From Fasciolopsis buskii (taxonomy: Eukaryota > Platyhelminthes > Trematoda > Plagiorchiida > Fasciolidae), in NCBI GenBank assembly GCA_008360955.1, contig LUCM01010011.1, positions 15,745 to 79,744 on the forward strand: DNA of 64,000 nt. The letters run 5' to 3'. The translations under genes were made by a program, and so were the position numbers. The notes beneath the pieces are model-generated. The model was not told where the DNA came from. It was given only the letters and a program-made list of their open reading frames with translations, and did no database searches. How positions within the stretch are numbered: the first letter of the stretch is position 1; every line of letters begins with the position of its first letter. Positions 26,101-33,699 of this stretch are shown in pieces.

Positions 26101-29064
26101 TTTCTTTCCGCATTCGGTTGGTTTTCTCACTGTCTCAAGGTTTTCTTGGATTTTTCATCGGGCTTAGCTTTTAACTTGCTTAGATAGTTGCACTTTTCGC
26201 TTTCGTCACTGATAGAAGATTGTTTCGTATCTGTTTTTAACTGATTCAGTCGCATTTCCGTAAAGTCCTATATTCCGTCAAAGGTACTGAGTCAACCACA
26301 ACTGAAGTTCACATTCATAGCAATTTGCAGAGTACTTTCGGCCATTTCAGTAACCGTTTCGCCGATCTCAAAGTGTAAACAGAAAGAGATTAGTTAACGA
26401 AGACTTGTTCAATGGCCCTAATGGTGAAGCATTTATTGGCCCTATTCTGTAATCTGATGCTGCCATTTGGCTCATTGTAAACAGTCTTGATATTTTTTGA
26501 AAAGCTTATCACCTTCATTGTTTACGTCGTCATATAACTCGTTTTATTGGTACTTGTTTTACTTACATGCTGCTACTCAAGGTCCGTTCTCATCCGTTTT
26601 CTGCACAGTTCATGTGCAGCATTTTGCCGCTGCAGACCCTTAATACAGCCACATGATAACCCGGCCCTCGGCCATTGAATTATGCATGATCGCTGACCAT
26701 TGCCGTCAAAGCAATTGATTCCCATGATGGATAACATCACACCAACAGATCTTTGAATGCTTAGTGCGATTCAGTAGTAGGAATAGATCCCTATGAGCGT
26801 CGGTTTGTAATCATGCAAAGGTATTGCTCGATTAGACCGCACTGCATCGTGTAGTGTTGATGCTAAACAGACCTCAGGGGGCTGGCTCGAATGTCTTGGT
26901 GGTTGTTTTCGGTCCATGCATCTCATTCTGGGTAGGATATTCAGTGCGGGCAGTGAGTATGTATTGTTTATGATTCTAGTGCTAGCCAATAAAATAGCTA
27001 GTCGAGCATAATTATCGCATTTCGGATGAAATCAGAATTGAGTCAATTCAAATTCCCCTTCTCTGCATTATTTCATGGTCGGTGTTTGCAGAATGCGAAT
27101 TCCTTGTTTGCGAACCGTGTAGCTGACTGGGCAGCTCAACCCCTTCGTTACGAACCGGATTCGGGATTGGACAACCGACGGCGTCTCTTTATTACTTGGT
27201 TGGTCGATTGCGCTGTCCGCTCCTACGAAAAGTCGTTCGAAGCTTGGCCGATGGATCCGAGCGCTCAGTCCGTTTCTTCAAATGATTCCCGAAAATCTAA
27301 ATCACTCACTACTGGGTCACCATCGTCCCACGAAAATCTCGGACGTCGCACGAGCAGTGCACTTGATGTTTACTCCATGTTTACGACCGCGGCCACAACT
27401 CTGGCGCGTCATTGGGGCCTATCACGTGACACGGTGATTGTGCAACATGTGGTTGCATTATTTGAAGCTAATTTGGATGAGCAAGCTGAGTTGGTTAGTT
27501 GGGTTCCTTCATCTATAACTGATTTAGGACTATGATATTTTGCGGCCATTTGTGAGCATTGCCCAACCAACAGAATATGTCCCCTACTTACCATGTATTA
27601 CAACGGCTACTGTACAAATTTTCGTCAGCATAGCATTTAACTCTATTTGAATCTTTTGTGAATACTGGCTTGATTTTTGCTTTACCGTAGATCTTTTAAC
27701 GTATGTGCGAGTTGACTTATTTCCGTCGTAGTCTGTTCTATCTGACGAAACTTATCTTTAAACAGTTCGTGATTCCTGTCGGTCGGTGTGGAATAGTTCT
27801 TAGAAAATTACCTCTACCGTCTACTTATTTTCGGATTTCGGATCATTTTTGTACAAGGATGCTCGGTTTTTTGAGGTTTTGTCGATTTCAAAATTGTGAT
27901 GCATTGAACGTTTTTGTCGGAATTTTAAAGTTCTAGTTTTTCTGAATAATCACGGAAAGCGGAAGGAATCACGGTTCATCGTACTTGTGCTTGGTTGCCA
28001 ATGTCTGCTCCGACGGTTACACTGGGTGCTGCTGTTCTATCACTGTCTCAGTGACGAATAGACTAAACGTTTGTCTTCCTGTCTGTTAGACTTTTATACG
28101 ATGCGAACAGAAGTGTTGAAGATCCTACCCATACTACTTTGTCTTACGCGCTCTTTCGTAATGTTGATTTTCAAAGTCATAGATTTTTGTACGTCACTTG
28201 TTTGTCTCAGGGTTTCGCAATACTTGTATTGTCTGCGTCTCTTGGTTCATTTCGCGTTACCATCGTGGGTGGCTAGAAAATGTCCGATGTTTTATGCTTT
28301 CGATCGTCACATGATACTAAGTATGGTTTTTTCGTTAACATTCTTCTGCATTAGTATCTGTGTCAGGTTGAAGATTGTGGAAGCCTGGCCACTCGTCTAT
28401 TGATCGTTGTCGGACGGCGAGTAGCCTGGTACTGTTTCGGTGCGAACAATCCGGAAATCATATCCTATCAACTTAGATGGCGTGCTTGCATTCCGTTCGA
28501 GCTGGAATCGTGGCTTCGGGGTTTACAGTCGGTAAGAGATGTAAATGCGAGCAATATTTTTGCCAGCAGAATCAGTAGACTGATGCCACTTCCACGGTAT
28601 TTCGATGTTTCAAATAAGTAGCTGCTGTGTATGGCCAGGATTCGTAACGTTCCATCTGGACTGTGCAGTGTGCACTTTACGATTAACCAACTAGTGAAAT
28701 TCAAATACGTTTTGTTTTTGCGTTCACTTGTAATTAGCGATTATGAACACTGTCAGATAGGCCTAATGATATTTACAGGGTAGACTACATTTCTTTCGGA
28801 CACATGTACGAACCAGGGTTGAAAGTGACTGAAAGTTTGCATTACCCAACTGCGTTCGTCTTATCTTTCCCTCGTTCGTACCAGGAAACTGTATCACACA
28901 ACTTCCGCTCAATCACAAACGAGAGTGACTACGCAGCGGAGTTTAATCGTCTGATTTGTCTCATCGACTACGTCCTGGATCGAATTCCTTCTCATGCAAG
29001 TCAAATTCGTATTGCCGAATCCTTAAGGGATGCGATTTACGCCATGCATGAAGAGGACTGTTGA
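582..29064 (+). CDS. RAB3GAP2: RAB3GAP2, C-terminal ~868 residues (13 exons)
   Basis: Join of exons 582-644, 5135-5232, 7405-7782, 8125-8494, 12008-12169, 15834-15968, 16271-16377, 20656-20808, 24366-24446, 25730-26044, 27092-27493, 28367-28531 and 28885-29064. The product is the non-catalytic subunit of the Rab3GAP complex, which with RAB3GAP1 inactivates Rab3 and activates Rab18 on ER and secretory membranes. The assignment rests on collinear match to the remembered vertebrate C-terminus: LPFTLELDVVMASVCW (vertebrate [16 protein letters not shown]), VEDCGSLATRLLIVVGRRVAW (vertebrate [21 protein letters not shown]), and the final helices ending 59 codons into the last exon. All splice phases agree and the joined frame is open for 868 codons. 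Vertebrate proteins are about 1390 residues, so the N-terminal beta-propeller part lies upstream. The first exon and the exon-10 donor are the weakest parts. Confidence 0.85.
1105..1345 (+). mobile_element. RTE-type LINE, diverged 3' end fragment
   Basis: A frame reading ERLPRCTLFSESN, then GSQCMTWLKGMKNSM, and later a CRSQWRFC-like tail near 1320-1345 is a diverged version of the RTE C-terminus seen at 1-258 and 15.4 kb. Stops at about 1254 and frame breaks show decay. It appears to belong to another subfamily because identity to the other tails is visibly lower. Confidence 0.6.
2218..3260 (-). mobile_element. Penelope-like element fragment (RT + GIY-YIG remains)
   Basis: Read on the minus strand, SPLGPLFTDVFRAK is followed by ALYKRYVDNMICMVDETANV near 3200-3060, the Penelope RT catalytic region with YVDD changed to YVDN. 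Further on are an RSKRFVLLKVKRNLIRYL linker, RPLSERVPEYHPTRL near 2490 from the GIY-YIG nuclease domain, and a C-terminal tail at 2250-2410 (FRIIYKVRN, LSTAEIV, ELPWP). That tail matches the copies at 31.2 and 59.5 kb. Stops and frameshifts are frequent. It lies antisense within the 645-5134 intron. Confidence 0.8.
3359..3530 (+). repeat. tRNA-derived SINE
   Basis: Bases 3363-3432 fold like a tRNA: GGCGGTG pairs perfectly with CACCGCC, extended outward to about 10 pairs. There is an A-box-like TGGCCAGATGGATAAGG and a perfect B box, GGTTCGAATCC, at 3412-3422. The T stem has mismatches and the anticodon arm is poor (possible ACG loop), so it is a pseudo-tRNA. A non-tRNA body and an A-rich tail (AATAAAGGAAGTAAAGGATA) follow, as in a SINE. 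It is probably transcribed by RNA polymerase III if active. Confidence 0.6.
3531..5134. other. Intron sequence, nothing recognised
   Basis: Remainder of the 645-5134 intron. I see only short shadow ORFs and no repeat or RNA motif that I can name. Confidence 0.5.
5135..5232 (+). CDS. RAB3GAP2: RAB3GAP2 exon
   Basis: The acceptor is ccgttttgtag and the donor is gtaagt. The 98 bases read AVVFTPYLLTKQSYRDLIEL followed by ISPSVLDPTILV, a helical sequence with good coding character. It ends on a complete codon, as the next exon requires. Assignment to this gene is by phase and position rather than by a recalled homologous segment. Confidence 0.6.
6560..6642 (+). repeat. tRNA-like pseudogene or SINE head
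   Basis: A strong A box (TAGCTCAGCTGG at 6567-6578) follows GGCCTCG, which pairs with CGAGATC about 80 bases later with one or two mismatches. CGCAT and ATGCG can form an anticodon stem, but around a 9-base loop. The B-box region, GGTTCTAATACTGC, is degenerate. It is a decayed tRNA copy or SINE, probably not a functional tRNA gene. The rest of the 5233-7404 intron shows nothing else I can name. Confidence 0.4.
7405..7782 (+). CDS. RAB3GAP2: RAB3GAP2 exon
   Basis: The acceptor is cccacttttcag and the donor is gtaagt. It holds 126 in-phase codons, leucine-rich and helical at the start (YALTCHILHRDC, HQLYAFLLLRFC), with a serine-rich middle. It ends in WDKLHDFVLTSSQL and LVFRSLLYQAWESV. The pattern fits the helical solenoid-like C-terminal half of RAB3GAP2. 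Confidence 0.75.
8125..8494 (+). CDS. RAB3GAP2: RAB3GAP2 exon
   Basis: The acceptor is cttttccaaaag and the donor is gtaaat. It opens with a proline- and serine-rich linker (LRPCGPLPSSLPPTDD) followed by a helical part (LTVLIEQWHDTCARMEDLF). The end, VFPITLRRALTCGR, leads in phase into the LTELFASWLV segment of the next exon. This matches the vertebrate order of a short basic motif before a conserved helix. Confidence 0.75.
8620..10695 (+). mobile_element. RTE-type LINE copy with internal deletion
   Basis: This copy is collinear with the better preserved one at 21.1-23.4 kb: 8651-8760 aligns with 21109-21220, and 9080-9140 with 21800-21870. RT motifs 1 and 2 are legible at about 10470-10585 (NHRGVSLFPIATKVLR, then LTPDREQQAAFRPGRSS). 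The next recognisable sequence, near 10610, is the extreme C-terminal tail, so the catalytic YADD-containing core is missing. Many stops and frame breaks mark it as dead. It sits in a RAB3GAP2 intron in sense orientation. Confidence 0.75.
10696..12007. other. Intron sequence with T12G9 tract
   Basis: The only clear feature is a homopolymer pair, twelve T then nine G, at 11188-11208. A 40-base exon-like piece (11860-11899) with ag/gt borders was tested, but its phase does not fit the gene model. Confidence 0.5.
12008..12169 (+). CDS. RAB3GAP2: RAB3GAP2 exon
   Basis: The acceptor is gttctaccgatcag and the donor is gtgagt. With two lead bases it reads CLTELFASWLVHWHIQPDEL and continues open. 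This corresponds to the vertebrate segment VADSVAKWIFKQDFSPEVL. Both borders are in phase with the neighbouring exons (8494 and 15834). Confidence 0.85.
12329..12538 (-). mobile_element. Penelope-like element, inverted internal fragment
   Basis: On the minus strand the peptide KNCKRDEQGDKLTSKIQQGS, followed by NAPLHQ, is the same linker region found on the + strand at about 13590-13665. The DNA looks roughly 85% identical by eye. This piece therefore lies head-to-head with the + strand copy that begins only a few bases to its right. Confidence 0.7.
12555..14063 (+). mobile_element. Penelope-like element (RT plus GIY-YIG), inactive
   Basis: The RT domain starts at about 12588 with FYGLPKVHKESIPLRPIVSS. 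SINDAQQFLDKIKDIVIEKD and a VTALFNSID motif follow at 12720-12830. GSLISGFLAEAVMPAFED then runs into the catalytic region RYVDYTFVI at about 13227-13254, where the usual YVDD reads YVDY. The RT ends with CFLDLLIRRM and SVYRKPTHTDEI before a stop at 13433. The C-terminal GIY-YIG endonuclease is legible at 13785-14060 (VKCQDRDKSYIDQTGR, then in a shifted frame ARMHEHEFATRRHDPVS, then EFLEAWHS). Stops and frameshifts make it inactive. It belongs to a different subfamily from the copies at 2.2, 29.8 and 59 kb. It is sense within a RAB3GAP2 intron. Confidence 0.88.
14298..14377 (+). ncRNA. Hammerhead-ribozyme-like core, probably degraded
   Basis: CTAATGA (consensus CUGAUGA) at 14344-14350 is followed by a hairpin, GTCACC-TCAGCT-GGTGAT at 14352-14369, and then GAAAC at 14370-14374. 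This is the order of the hammerhead core around stem II. AGCG at 14298-14301 can pair with CGTT at 14374-14377 as stem III. I could not find a convincing stem I. Penelope-like elements are known to carry hammerheads in their terminal repeats, and this sits just downstream of the GIY-YIG domain. Confidence 0.35.
14945..15510 (+). mobile_element. RTE-type LINE, 3' fragment
   Basis: The sequence reads ALLYGCETYGFRAVDVCRF, FLDRRCLRNTDRIGWGDRVS and NVQLRKLVLNAGLQDA, the RTE C-terminal region. It continues to a tail at 15400-15480 (KDMAANGEQWLSYC-like, then SNQND) matching the window's first 260 bases. Frame changes at about 15000 and 15300 mark decay. It is sense in the 12170-15833 intron. The 14390-14945 stretch before it has one 92-residue open frame (14529-14807) that I do not recognise. 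Confidence 0.8.
15834..15968 (+). CDS. RAB3GAP2: RAB3GAP2 exon ending in a TA microsatellite
   Basis: The acceptor is cacgttttag. After two lead bases it reads RRLFSTEFLPFHVLSS and an acidic stretch, NEEADDAEKFLDILLREF. Then a (TA) run encodes IYIYIYI up to the first gtatat donor at 15969. That donor gives phase 1, which the 16271 exon requires. Two further gtatat sites at 15977 and 15985 would break the frame. The acidic linker before the conserved helix also occurs in vertebrate RAB3GAP2. Confidence 0.65.
15944..15999. repeat. (TA)n microsatellite with TG interruptions
   Basis: A TA run broken by three GTATATAT units spans the exon end and donor at 15968/15969. Confidence 0.95.
16271..16377 (+). 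CDS. RAB3GAP2: RAB3GAP2 exon
   Basis: The acceptor is ctcgatcttcag and the donor is gtaagt. It reads LLPLVYKRLPFTLELDVVMA then SVCWIHYQRWLSDAK. This aligns residue by residue with the vertebrate [20 protein letters not shown] and HCCWEYVVQWNKD segments, making it one of the best anchors for the gene call. Confidence 0.92.
16378..20655. other. Large intron, mostly unrecognised
   Basis: This 4.3-kb intron contains a short TA run near 18540-18558 and a long one at 20116-20169. The rest shows only short stop-rich frames. I see no transposon motif in it. Confidence 0.5.
20116..20169. repeat. (TA)n microsatellite, about 27 units
   Basis: Uninterrupted TA repeat within the 16378-20655 intron, about 490 bases before the next exon. 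Confidence 0.97.
20656..20808 (+). CDS. RAB3GAP2: RAB3GAP2 exon with GC donor
   Basis: The acceptor is attacctccag. The 51 codons read SMVHLQQCVEFLRRLSSAGI, TIAKGLCSLIWKGGMGKLFD and HCFTTVCGASQ. The vertebrate counterpart is [20 protein letters not shown] followed by MMWNTFLVKRFSAATYL. The exon ends CAG followed by gcaagt, the classical strong GC-AG donor, and no in-frame GT donor is nearby. Confidence 0.88.
21080..23450 (+). mobile_element. RTE-type LINE, near-complete but decayed
   Basis: The endonuclease domain begins near 21655 (LNLGSFNVGTLMQAGQQA, then IDVCCFSETRN), in a 204-residue frame ending at 21923. The RT core is at 22525-22740 (LKGSFDSVNRAALFRTLYPI, then GVRQGCPISPFLFNFIMD). It is followed in the next frame by MEDALGGLRDVGVELGN and DLDYAVNVVCLFESA, a changed YADD box. 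A C-terminal part follows at 23035-23240 (GSCVSNDGSS, RSVLLYGCETWSM). Stops at 22741 and 22927 and frameshifts inactivate it. The arrangement fits the RTE clade (the SR2 type of schistosomes). It is sense within a RAB3GAP2 intron. Confidence 0.85.
23451..24365. other. Intron sequence, nothing recognised
   Basis: Right part of the 20809-24365 intron. It contains stop-rich frames and short T runs, with no named motif. Confidence 0.5.
24366..24446 (+). CDS. RAB3GAP2: RAB3GAP2 exon
   Basis: The acceptor is cgctcttacaacag and the donor is gtgagt. The 27 codons read GRFSPSAVGSVKEQSISVMR then FLGVFSH. The vertebrate counterpart has [20 protein letters not shown]. The FLG motif and its spacing from the previous exon are kept. 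Confidence 0.82.
24447..25729. other. Intron sequence, nothing recognised
   Basis: No transposon domain or RNA motif seen. A 61-residue minus frame at 25078-25263 has a tryptophan-rich look but could not be placed. Confidence 0.45.
25730..26044 (+). CDS. RAB3GAP2: RAB3GAP2 exon (donor uncertain)
   Basis: The acceptor is ttcattcaataacag. A disordered acidic and serine-rich stretch (SSPFLNEDASRSRVPSDNQ) precedes SLIAEIAVNYCVPPSPEA and LWEQSAIVIAALSTFSL. These match the vertebrate [20 protein letters not shown] and FSL region. The end at 26044 (TTG before gttcgg) keeps phase and gives the best alignment with the next exon, but the donor is weak. In-phase alternatives exist further on, for example before gttggt at 26117, because the frame stays open to 26166. 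Confidence 0.8.
26045..27091. other. Intron sequence, nothing recognised
   Basis: Short stop-rich frames only; no repeat family recognised. Confidence 0.5.
27092..27493 (+). CDS. RAB3GAP2: RAB3GAP2 exon
   Basis: The acceptor is tcggtgtttgcag and the donor is gttagt. The 134 codons start NANSLFANRVADWAAQPLRY, which pairs with the vertebrate SLFDSKGKNAFFKDLTSI. They then read RRRLFITWLVDCAVRS (vertebrate RQQFLLKVVSAAVQAQ), a serine-rich insert, and TTLARHWGLSRDTVIVQHVV then ALFEANLDEQAEL. The last part matches the vertebrate [20 protein letters not shown] and LYNYGVDHLGEE. Confidence 0.92.
27494..28366. other. Intron sequence, nothing recognised
   Basis: The intron between two well-supported exons contains only chance frames. 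Confidence 0.55.
28367..28531 (+). CDS. RAB3GAP2: RAB3GAP2 exon, most conserved block
   Basis: The acceptor is gtatctgtgtcag and the donor is gtaaga. It reads VEDCGSLATRLLIVVGRRVA then WYCFGANNPEIISYQLRWRA and IPFELESWLRGLQS. The vertebrate counterpart is [20 protein letters not shown] then [20 protein letters not shown] and LCTWLKAMDPQDLQ, almost without gaps. Confidence 0.95.
28885..29064 (+). CDS. RAB3GAP2: RAB3GAP2 terminal exon
   Basis: The acceptor has a long pyrimidine tract, ttccctcgttcgtaccag. It encodes 59 residues, including CLIDYVLDRIPSHASQIRIA and ESLRDAIYAMHEEDC, and a TGA stop. It matches the vertebrate end [20 protein letters not shown] and LHLIEAVEAISL in length and helix pattern. 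Confidence 0.88.
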   Translation, partial: ETVSHNFRSITNESDYAAEFNRLICLIDYVLDRIPSHASQIRIAESLRDAIYAMHEEDC

Positions 29065-29611
29065 CCAACAATGGTGGGCCTTTCCTTATACGTATGACCG
29101 TGTATAATCAACTAAGTGCAATTAACTGCCCTATTTGAATGTGCATTCCATCCGTCTTCGTGTGCGCATGCTTCCTTCAGAACATGAACCTCCCCGTCGT
29201 GTGGTTTCCACGTTCTTTTTTCTGCATCATGGTCCCACTGCTTTCTGTTCCATTTTCCCTCTTCTCTGACTTCTCATCAACCGAAAGAAAATCATCATCG
29301 TAATTAGGTGCTACAACTTCCCAGTTCTTGTTACCTAATTCTTTTTCGGAATAATAATTGGAAATCACAAACTCTTGAAACCAATTTCCTTATTGGGCAA
29401 TCGAAAATTTTATGTTTGTTTTCCACACCTCAAACTGAAGAGCATCGAATCATATAGAATCAAACAATTTCTGTCAGTGCACCACTTGGACACCTAACCT
29501 ACTCATTAAGCTTTCATTTTCCGGTCTTGTGAAAATCAGAACTAATCGTAACTCCGAGGTGAGAAAGAACCCCTTCAGTACGGGTACTAAACATAAATCG
29601 GGAAGTTGCAG

Positions 29612-29622
29612 AATAAAATAAA
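29612..29622 (+). terminator. Candidate polyadenylation signals
   Basis: Two overlapping AATAAA hexamers lie about 550 bases after the RAB3GAP2 stop. They may serve that transcript, but they lie at the edge of Penelope-derived sequence and could be chance. Confidence 0.3.
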
Positions 29623-29640
29623 CGAAACTAATCAGATAAG

Positions 29641-29690
29641 CCAATGAGGTCCATCGTTCAAATGGCGTGACCAGTGATGATACGTTGACC
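29641..29690 (+). ncRNA. Second hammerhead-like core (degenerate)
   Basis: CCAATGA, then a GGTC...GACC stem (29648-29672), then GATGATACGTTGACC at 29676-29690. The last segment matches GATGAAACGTTGGCC at 14366-14380 in 13 of 15 bases, and GGTACTAAACATAAA at 29582-29596 resembles GTTACTATAAACACA at 14301-14315. GATAC in place of GAAAC would disable a ribozyme. Confidence 0.3.
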
Positions 29691-29799
29691 TTTCAGTTGA
29701 CGTGTGAAAGGATCAGTAATCCAATCCGGAGAGTATGGGATGGCCTGATATTGAAACTGAGGAAAACAAATAGTATGGAATTGCTCAAGAGGCAAATAC

Positions 29800-31560
29800 T
29801 TTTGAGAAATCAACAGTTGGCGAGCAAGCTCGTTTTCAGTGGTTCGCACTCTTGCCATTACACCAGAATATTTCAAGGAAAACTTTAAGGGGTTGCATCA
29901 GTCAGATGAAACAAGAATGGGGAAGGGTTGTTGGGATGAACATGCTCTGTTAATTATTTGTCAGGTCGAAGGTTTGTTTTAGGGGAGGAATGAGGAATGC
30001 GTTTGACCCATTGTGTACAAACAAATGAATCAGAATCCCCAGGTGTTGACGAAGTGAATCGAAGGATTGAAACCATCGAGTTTACTTCCGTCGAATTGTG
30101 ATCGATTCACTCACAGTCTTTCTGACTTCACGTTAGGCAAAGTATTTTTGCGAGTCCTGTTCATGGAGTCCAAATCTTGTTGTCCAAATAACCAAAATGG
30201 ACAACTGGACGTAGAAGTTAGATCTGAGAATATTCTCAATTGTTGAGTTTATCCTGGTCACTACAAAGGGATTTGCGAGACTAAATCTACTTTGGTGACC
30301 ATATGCTATCAGTATCATGGCACTGGACTTTCAACAAGTGGATTGTTCAGACTAGAACAAAAGAGAGCCAAGAGACTTGCAGAAAAATGCAAACGTCATG
30401 TTACCAAGATCGTCACTCCACACCTTCTGTTTATGCAAACGTTATGTGGGTGACGTTTTTGTGTACTCAACCCCTCGTTGAAAACTAATCAGTTATTTAA
30501 CAAGTTCAACTCGATCCGCCCAACTGTGAGGTTCACAAATGAGATGGAATAGAATGAAATAGTCTTCCTAGACGGCTTAGTTTTTTGACCAACACACGGG
30601 ATAGCCACGTAGAATAAAGAATGCATCCACTTTCACATCTGTGTACCTTTTTTGTTCGAAGGGAAATCTAATTAGGTGCCTCTAAGCTCAAACAAAATAA
30701 TATGTGCGGAAGATTCTCTTGAGGCAGAACTTCACATGGTAAGAACTGTATTCATCCAATATGGCTTCCCAAGTCGACTAATTGACAAAGTAACGGAAAC
30801 GGAAAAGGAAATCTCCAGAATGATGCTGGTGAAGGAAAACCCACTGTTCATACCTTTGCCATTCGTATGTGACACAGCAGCAGTGGTCGCACGAAGAAGA
30901 CTGACTAGCGCTGTCAATGAGATATTTTGGGTAGGCAAACTCTTAATCCCGCTCAAATCCCCCCAATGTTGTTACTAGGATTAAAAGACAGCTCCCAATT
31001 CTGAAGCATCGTTTTGTTTATTCATTCGCATGTTCCTGTGGAACAATGTACATCGAACGCATACCCAAACTTTTGTCTGGGCACATCCGCGAGTACCACC
31101 CTCCATGGTTAAGGATTGGAATAATTAAGTCGTTGAATGGCCCAGTGGATTCACACCTAGCACAGATTAACCACGCCGTGAATGTAACTCAAGCTTTTCG
31201 TGCCCTGTACTAGCTTCAGGATCAACAGTCTAGATTAGCAGTGTCGTGCCTTGAGCACGGCGGAAGCTGTCGCTGTCCCTCTTCACAATCCTCCACCGTG
31301 CTCTCAGAATCAATGTTCGGTTGCCTGGGCCGCCCAACTTAATGCAAACCCTAAATCTGGCAATAATTGACATAACACGTTCATCTCCTTTCGAGCTATG
31401 CGTTGAACACCGCCATCCTTTTCCCGCTTATACTTTTATATGATTGATCCGACCCCTTGAAATTGTTCTCAGTTTATTCTGATATAATCCCATTGGTGCG
31501 AATCACTGAAAATAAGTTTGTCCATCAATTTGTTTTCCCAATGTGCTCAGTGGTAAATAC
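29800..31560 (+). mobile_element. Penelope-like element with inverted termini
   Basis: The RT C-terminal region is legible at 30450-30620 (NQLFNKFNSIRPTVRFTNEM, then VFLDGLVF). A linker follows at 30650-30950 (NKIICAEDSLEAELHMVRTV, GFPSRLIDKVTETEKEIS). The GIY-YIG domain is at 31010-31200 (VYSFACSCGTMYIER, SGHIREYHPPWL, HLAQINHAVNVTQAFRALY). The left end (29806-29876) and the reverse complement of the right end (31494-31550) are related: both contain the CTCGTTTTCAGTG-like segment that also forms the arms of the 59-kb copy. Stops and shifts are common, and the catalytic YVDD region is not clearly preserved. Confidence 0.82.
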
Positions 31561-33690
31561 TTCCAAATAGAGAGAGGAGCTCTCTCGAAATTGTACCTTG
31601 ACACTGAATGGGAGACCGGGCCGGTTCACTTAATGATCCACTGCGCTAACGGCTCTGCAACACCAAAAACTAACAAATCTCTGAAATGGTTCATCGTGCA
31701 GTCATCTTTGGAAACCATGTTTTATTTTTGTTAGGACTTAGTAGGAACGCTTACCTACTTCCGGCTCTTCATATCGTGCTACATTGAACCAATGATAGCC
31801 GCTGGATCATATGGACCGGTTCATTAAGATTTATGGAGCAGTGACATGGTATGATGCTGTGGCAACGGCTTGAAATTTCAGTGAATATGGACTCATTTTT
31901 TGCCGTCGCACGGTCATCGACTGTCCAACAGCTCACATGGCTTCGATACCTGAGCTTATCTATCTTCAGGTCTCTCTCCCATCGTCCGATTATTTTCTAT
32001 TCGGCAGGATATTTGCCACAGCACTTCTCAAAACCTGCATTGTTGTAAAATGCCTAAAATAAATGAAGACACAACATGTCCCGGGTTTCGGTCCCAGTCG
32101 GGGTGAGGTGGACGTGAACTTATGGCTATTTCTAGTGCGAACGAAGCATCTGCACTGTATAAGGAGGAACTTTATCTCCTGCGGGTCCAGAAAAAGCATT
32201 TAAACTGCAGGTTAGATTTATTTGATAAATCGCTATGTATTAGTGACTAGATGAACTATGAAGAGAGTCGACGTGTAAGGTCGAAAATAATCATAATGCG
32301 TGAAGTGCGATGTGAAAGGGCTGAGTATTGATGCACGCAGATAAGGAACGATGCAACGAGAAAGGCTTGATGAATTATTGTGAGAATGTAAATAGTCACT
32401 ATGCTGTTGCGTTACTGAAGAATTTTATTTCATTATTTGATTGAGGATGGTAAGTTTTGTGGTTATTTCTGTGTTAGGCCCAAAAATTGTTCTAGATGGT
32501 CAAGAACTCGATTGCACTCTACATGCGGGCCAGATCGACTGTGTGATTCTTTGCGTTGTAAAACTGATAATCTCTCTTGAACTTATTGCATGATTTTCCC
32601 CTTCTGCATCGTTATTTCCGTATACAGTTTCGAAAGTCCGGGAAATTCACTAGCATTCGAGATGTATTTCGCACAGATGTTTTATCTGTTTTTACATTTT
32701 GCAATGTTCAGATACTTTTCCTAGTCTTCCGCACCCAACGGGAAAACAGCTTGCGCGTCGTAAATGCAACGAAACCTAGGCTGGTCAATCCGATTTTGTG
32801 CACATCAAAACCGACCTCGCTTTGGCTCGGTGAATTTCACCCATATCCCAGTTAATTACCCTTCAGGACTACTTTACTTTCCTCACTGGTAAACTGCGCA
32901 GTTTATCATTTCGTTACGTTTGGCGAATTTCGTTGTCTTGTCAGTTCGCGTACTCAGTCCTCCTCGTGTCTCAACATAATGCTTTAAAATAACAATCATT
33001 TGACTGAACTGGCAAACTTGGCTCAAAGGTGTGAAGTTGGCCTCGGTCGGTACTTCTTGCCTTCTCAATTGGATTCCAAGAAATGATGGTCGCTACAGGT
33101 TGCACACGCTGAACGATAACGCTGATAATCCAGTTCAGTGATGCGAACGCTACATGGCCTGTGTGGTGACCTCCGGTTCCCTATAAAAAACGAAAACAAA
33201 ATTCGTCCGGCGAGTATTAACAAATTGACTTTTGCTTGTTCTCATTTATCCTTGCACCCCGATTGCCCTCCACCCCATAAACGTTTTCTGCCCTCTTTTG
33301 GCACAATACTTGTTCCCCAGACGGCTTGCAACAATAGATTATTCAGAACGTATATATATGTATATATGTATATACATATATATATATATTATATATATAT
33401 ATATATATATATGAAAACTGACCGGCTTTAATCCTAGATTATTCTTTATAACCAAATTAAGGTTAATTCCGATTGAAAGATGCAGCCCCAACAGGACCCT
33501 GTTGTAACGTGCAAATTTCGAAATAATCGTGGATAAAAGTGAGCCTAAACGATGCTACTGAGGGATTGTGTTTGTCTATTGTCATTATGTACGTTCACTT
33601 CAAGTTGAGGCCTCGAGCTGGTACCAACACTAGAGCGGCTTGCTTCATTCTGTGAGTCAGGTGACAAGGAGGGTGGATCATGCTTTGCAT
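31561..33690. other. Intergenic, mostly unrecognised
   Basis: Contains a 92-residue frame at 32577-32855 whose second half (SLRVVNATKPRLVNPILC) looks coding but is unplaced, and a compound TA/TG microsatellite at 33351-33412. Confidence 0.45.
33351..33412. repeat. (TA)n microsatellite, compound
   Basis: TA runs interrupted by TG and TACA units. Confidence 0.95.
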
Positions 33691-33699
33691 GCAGGACTG

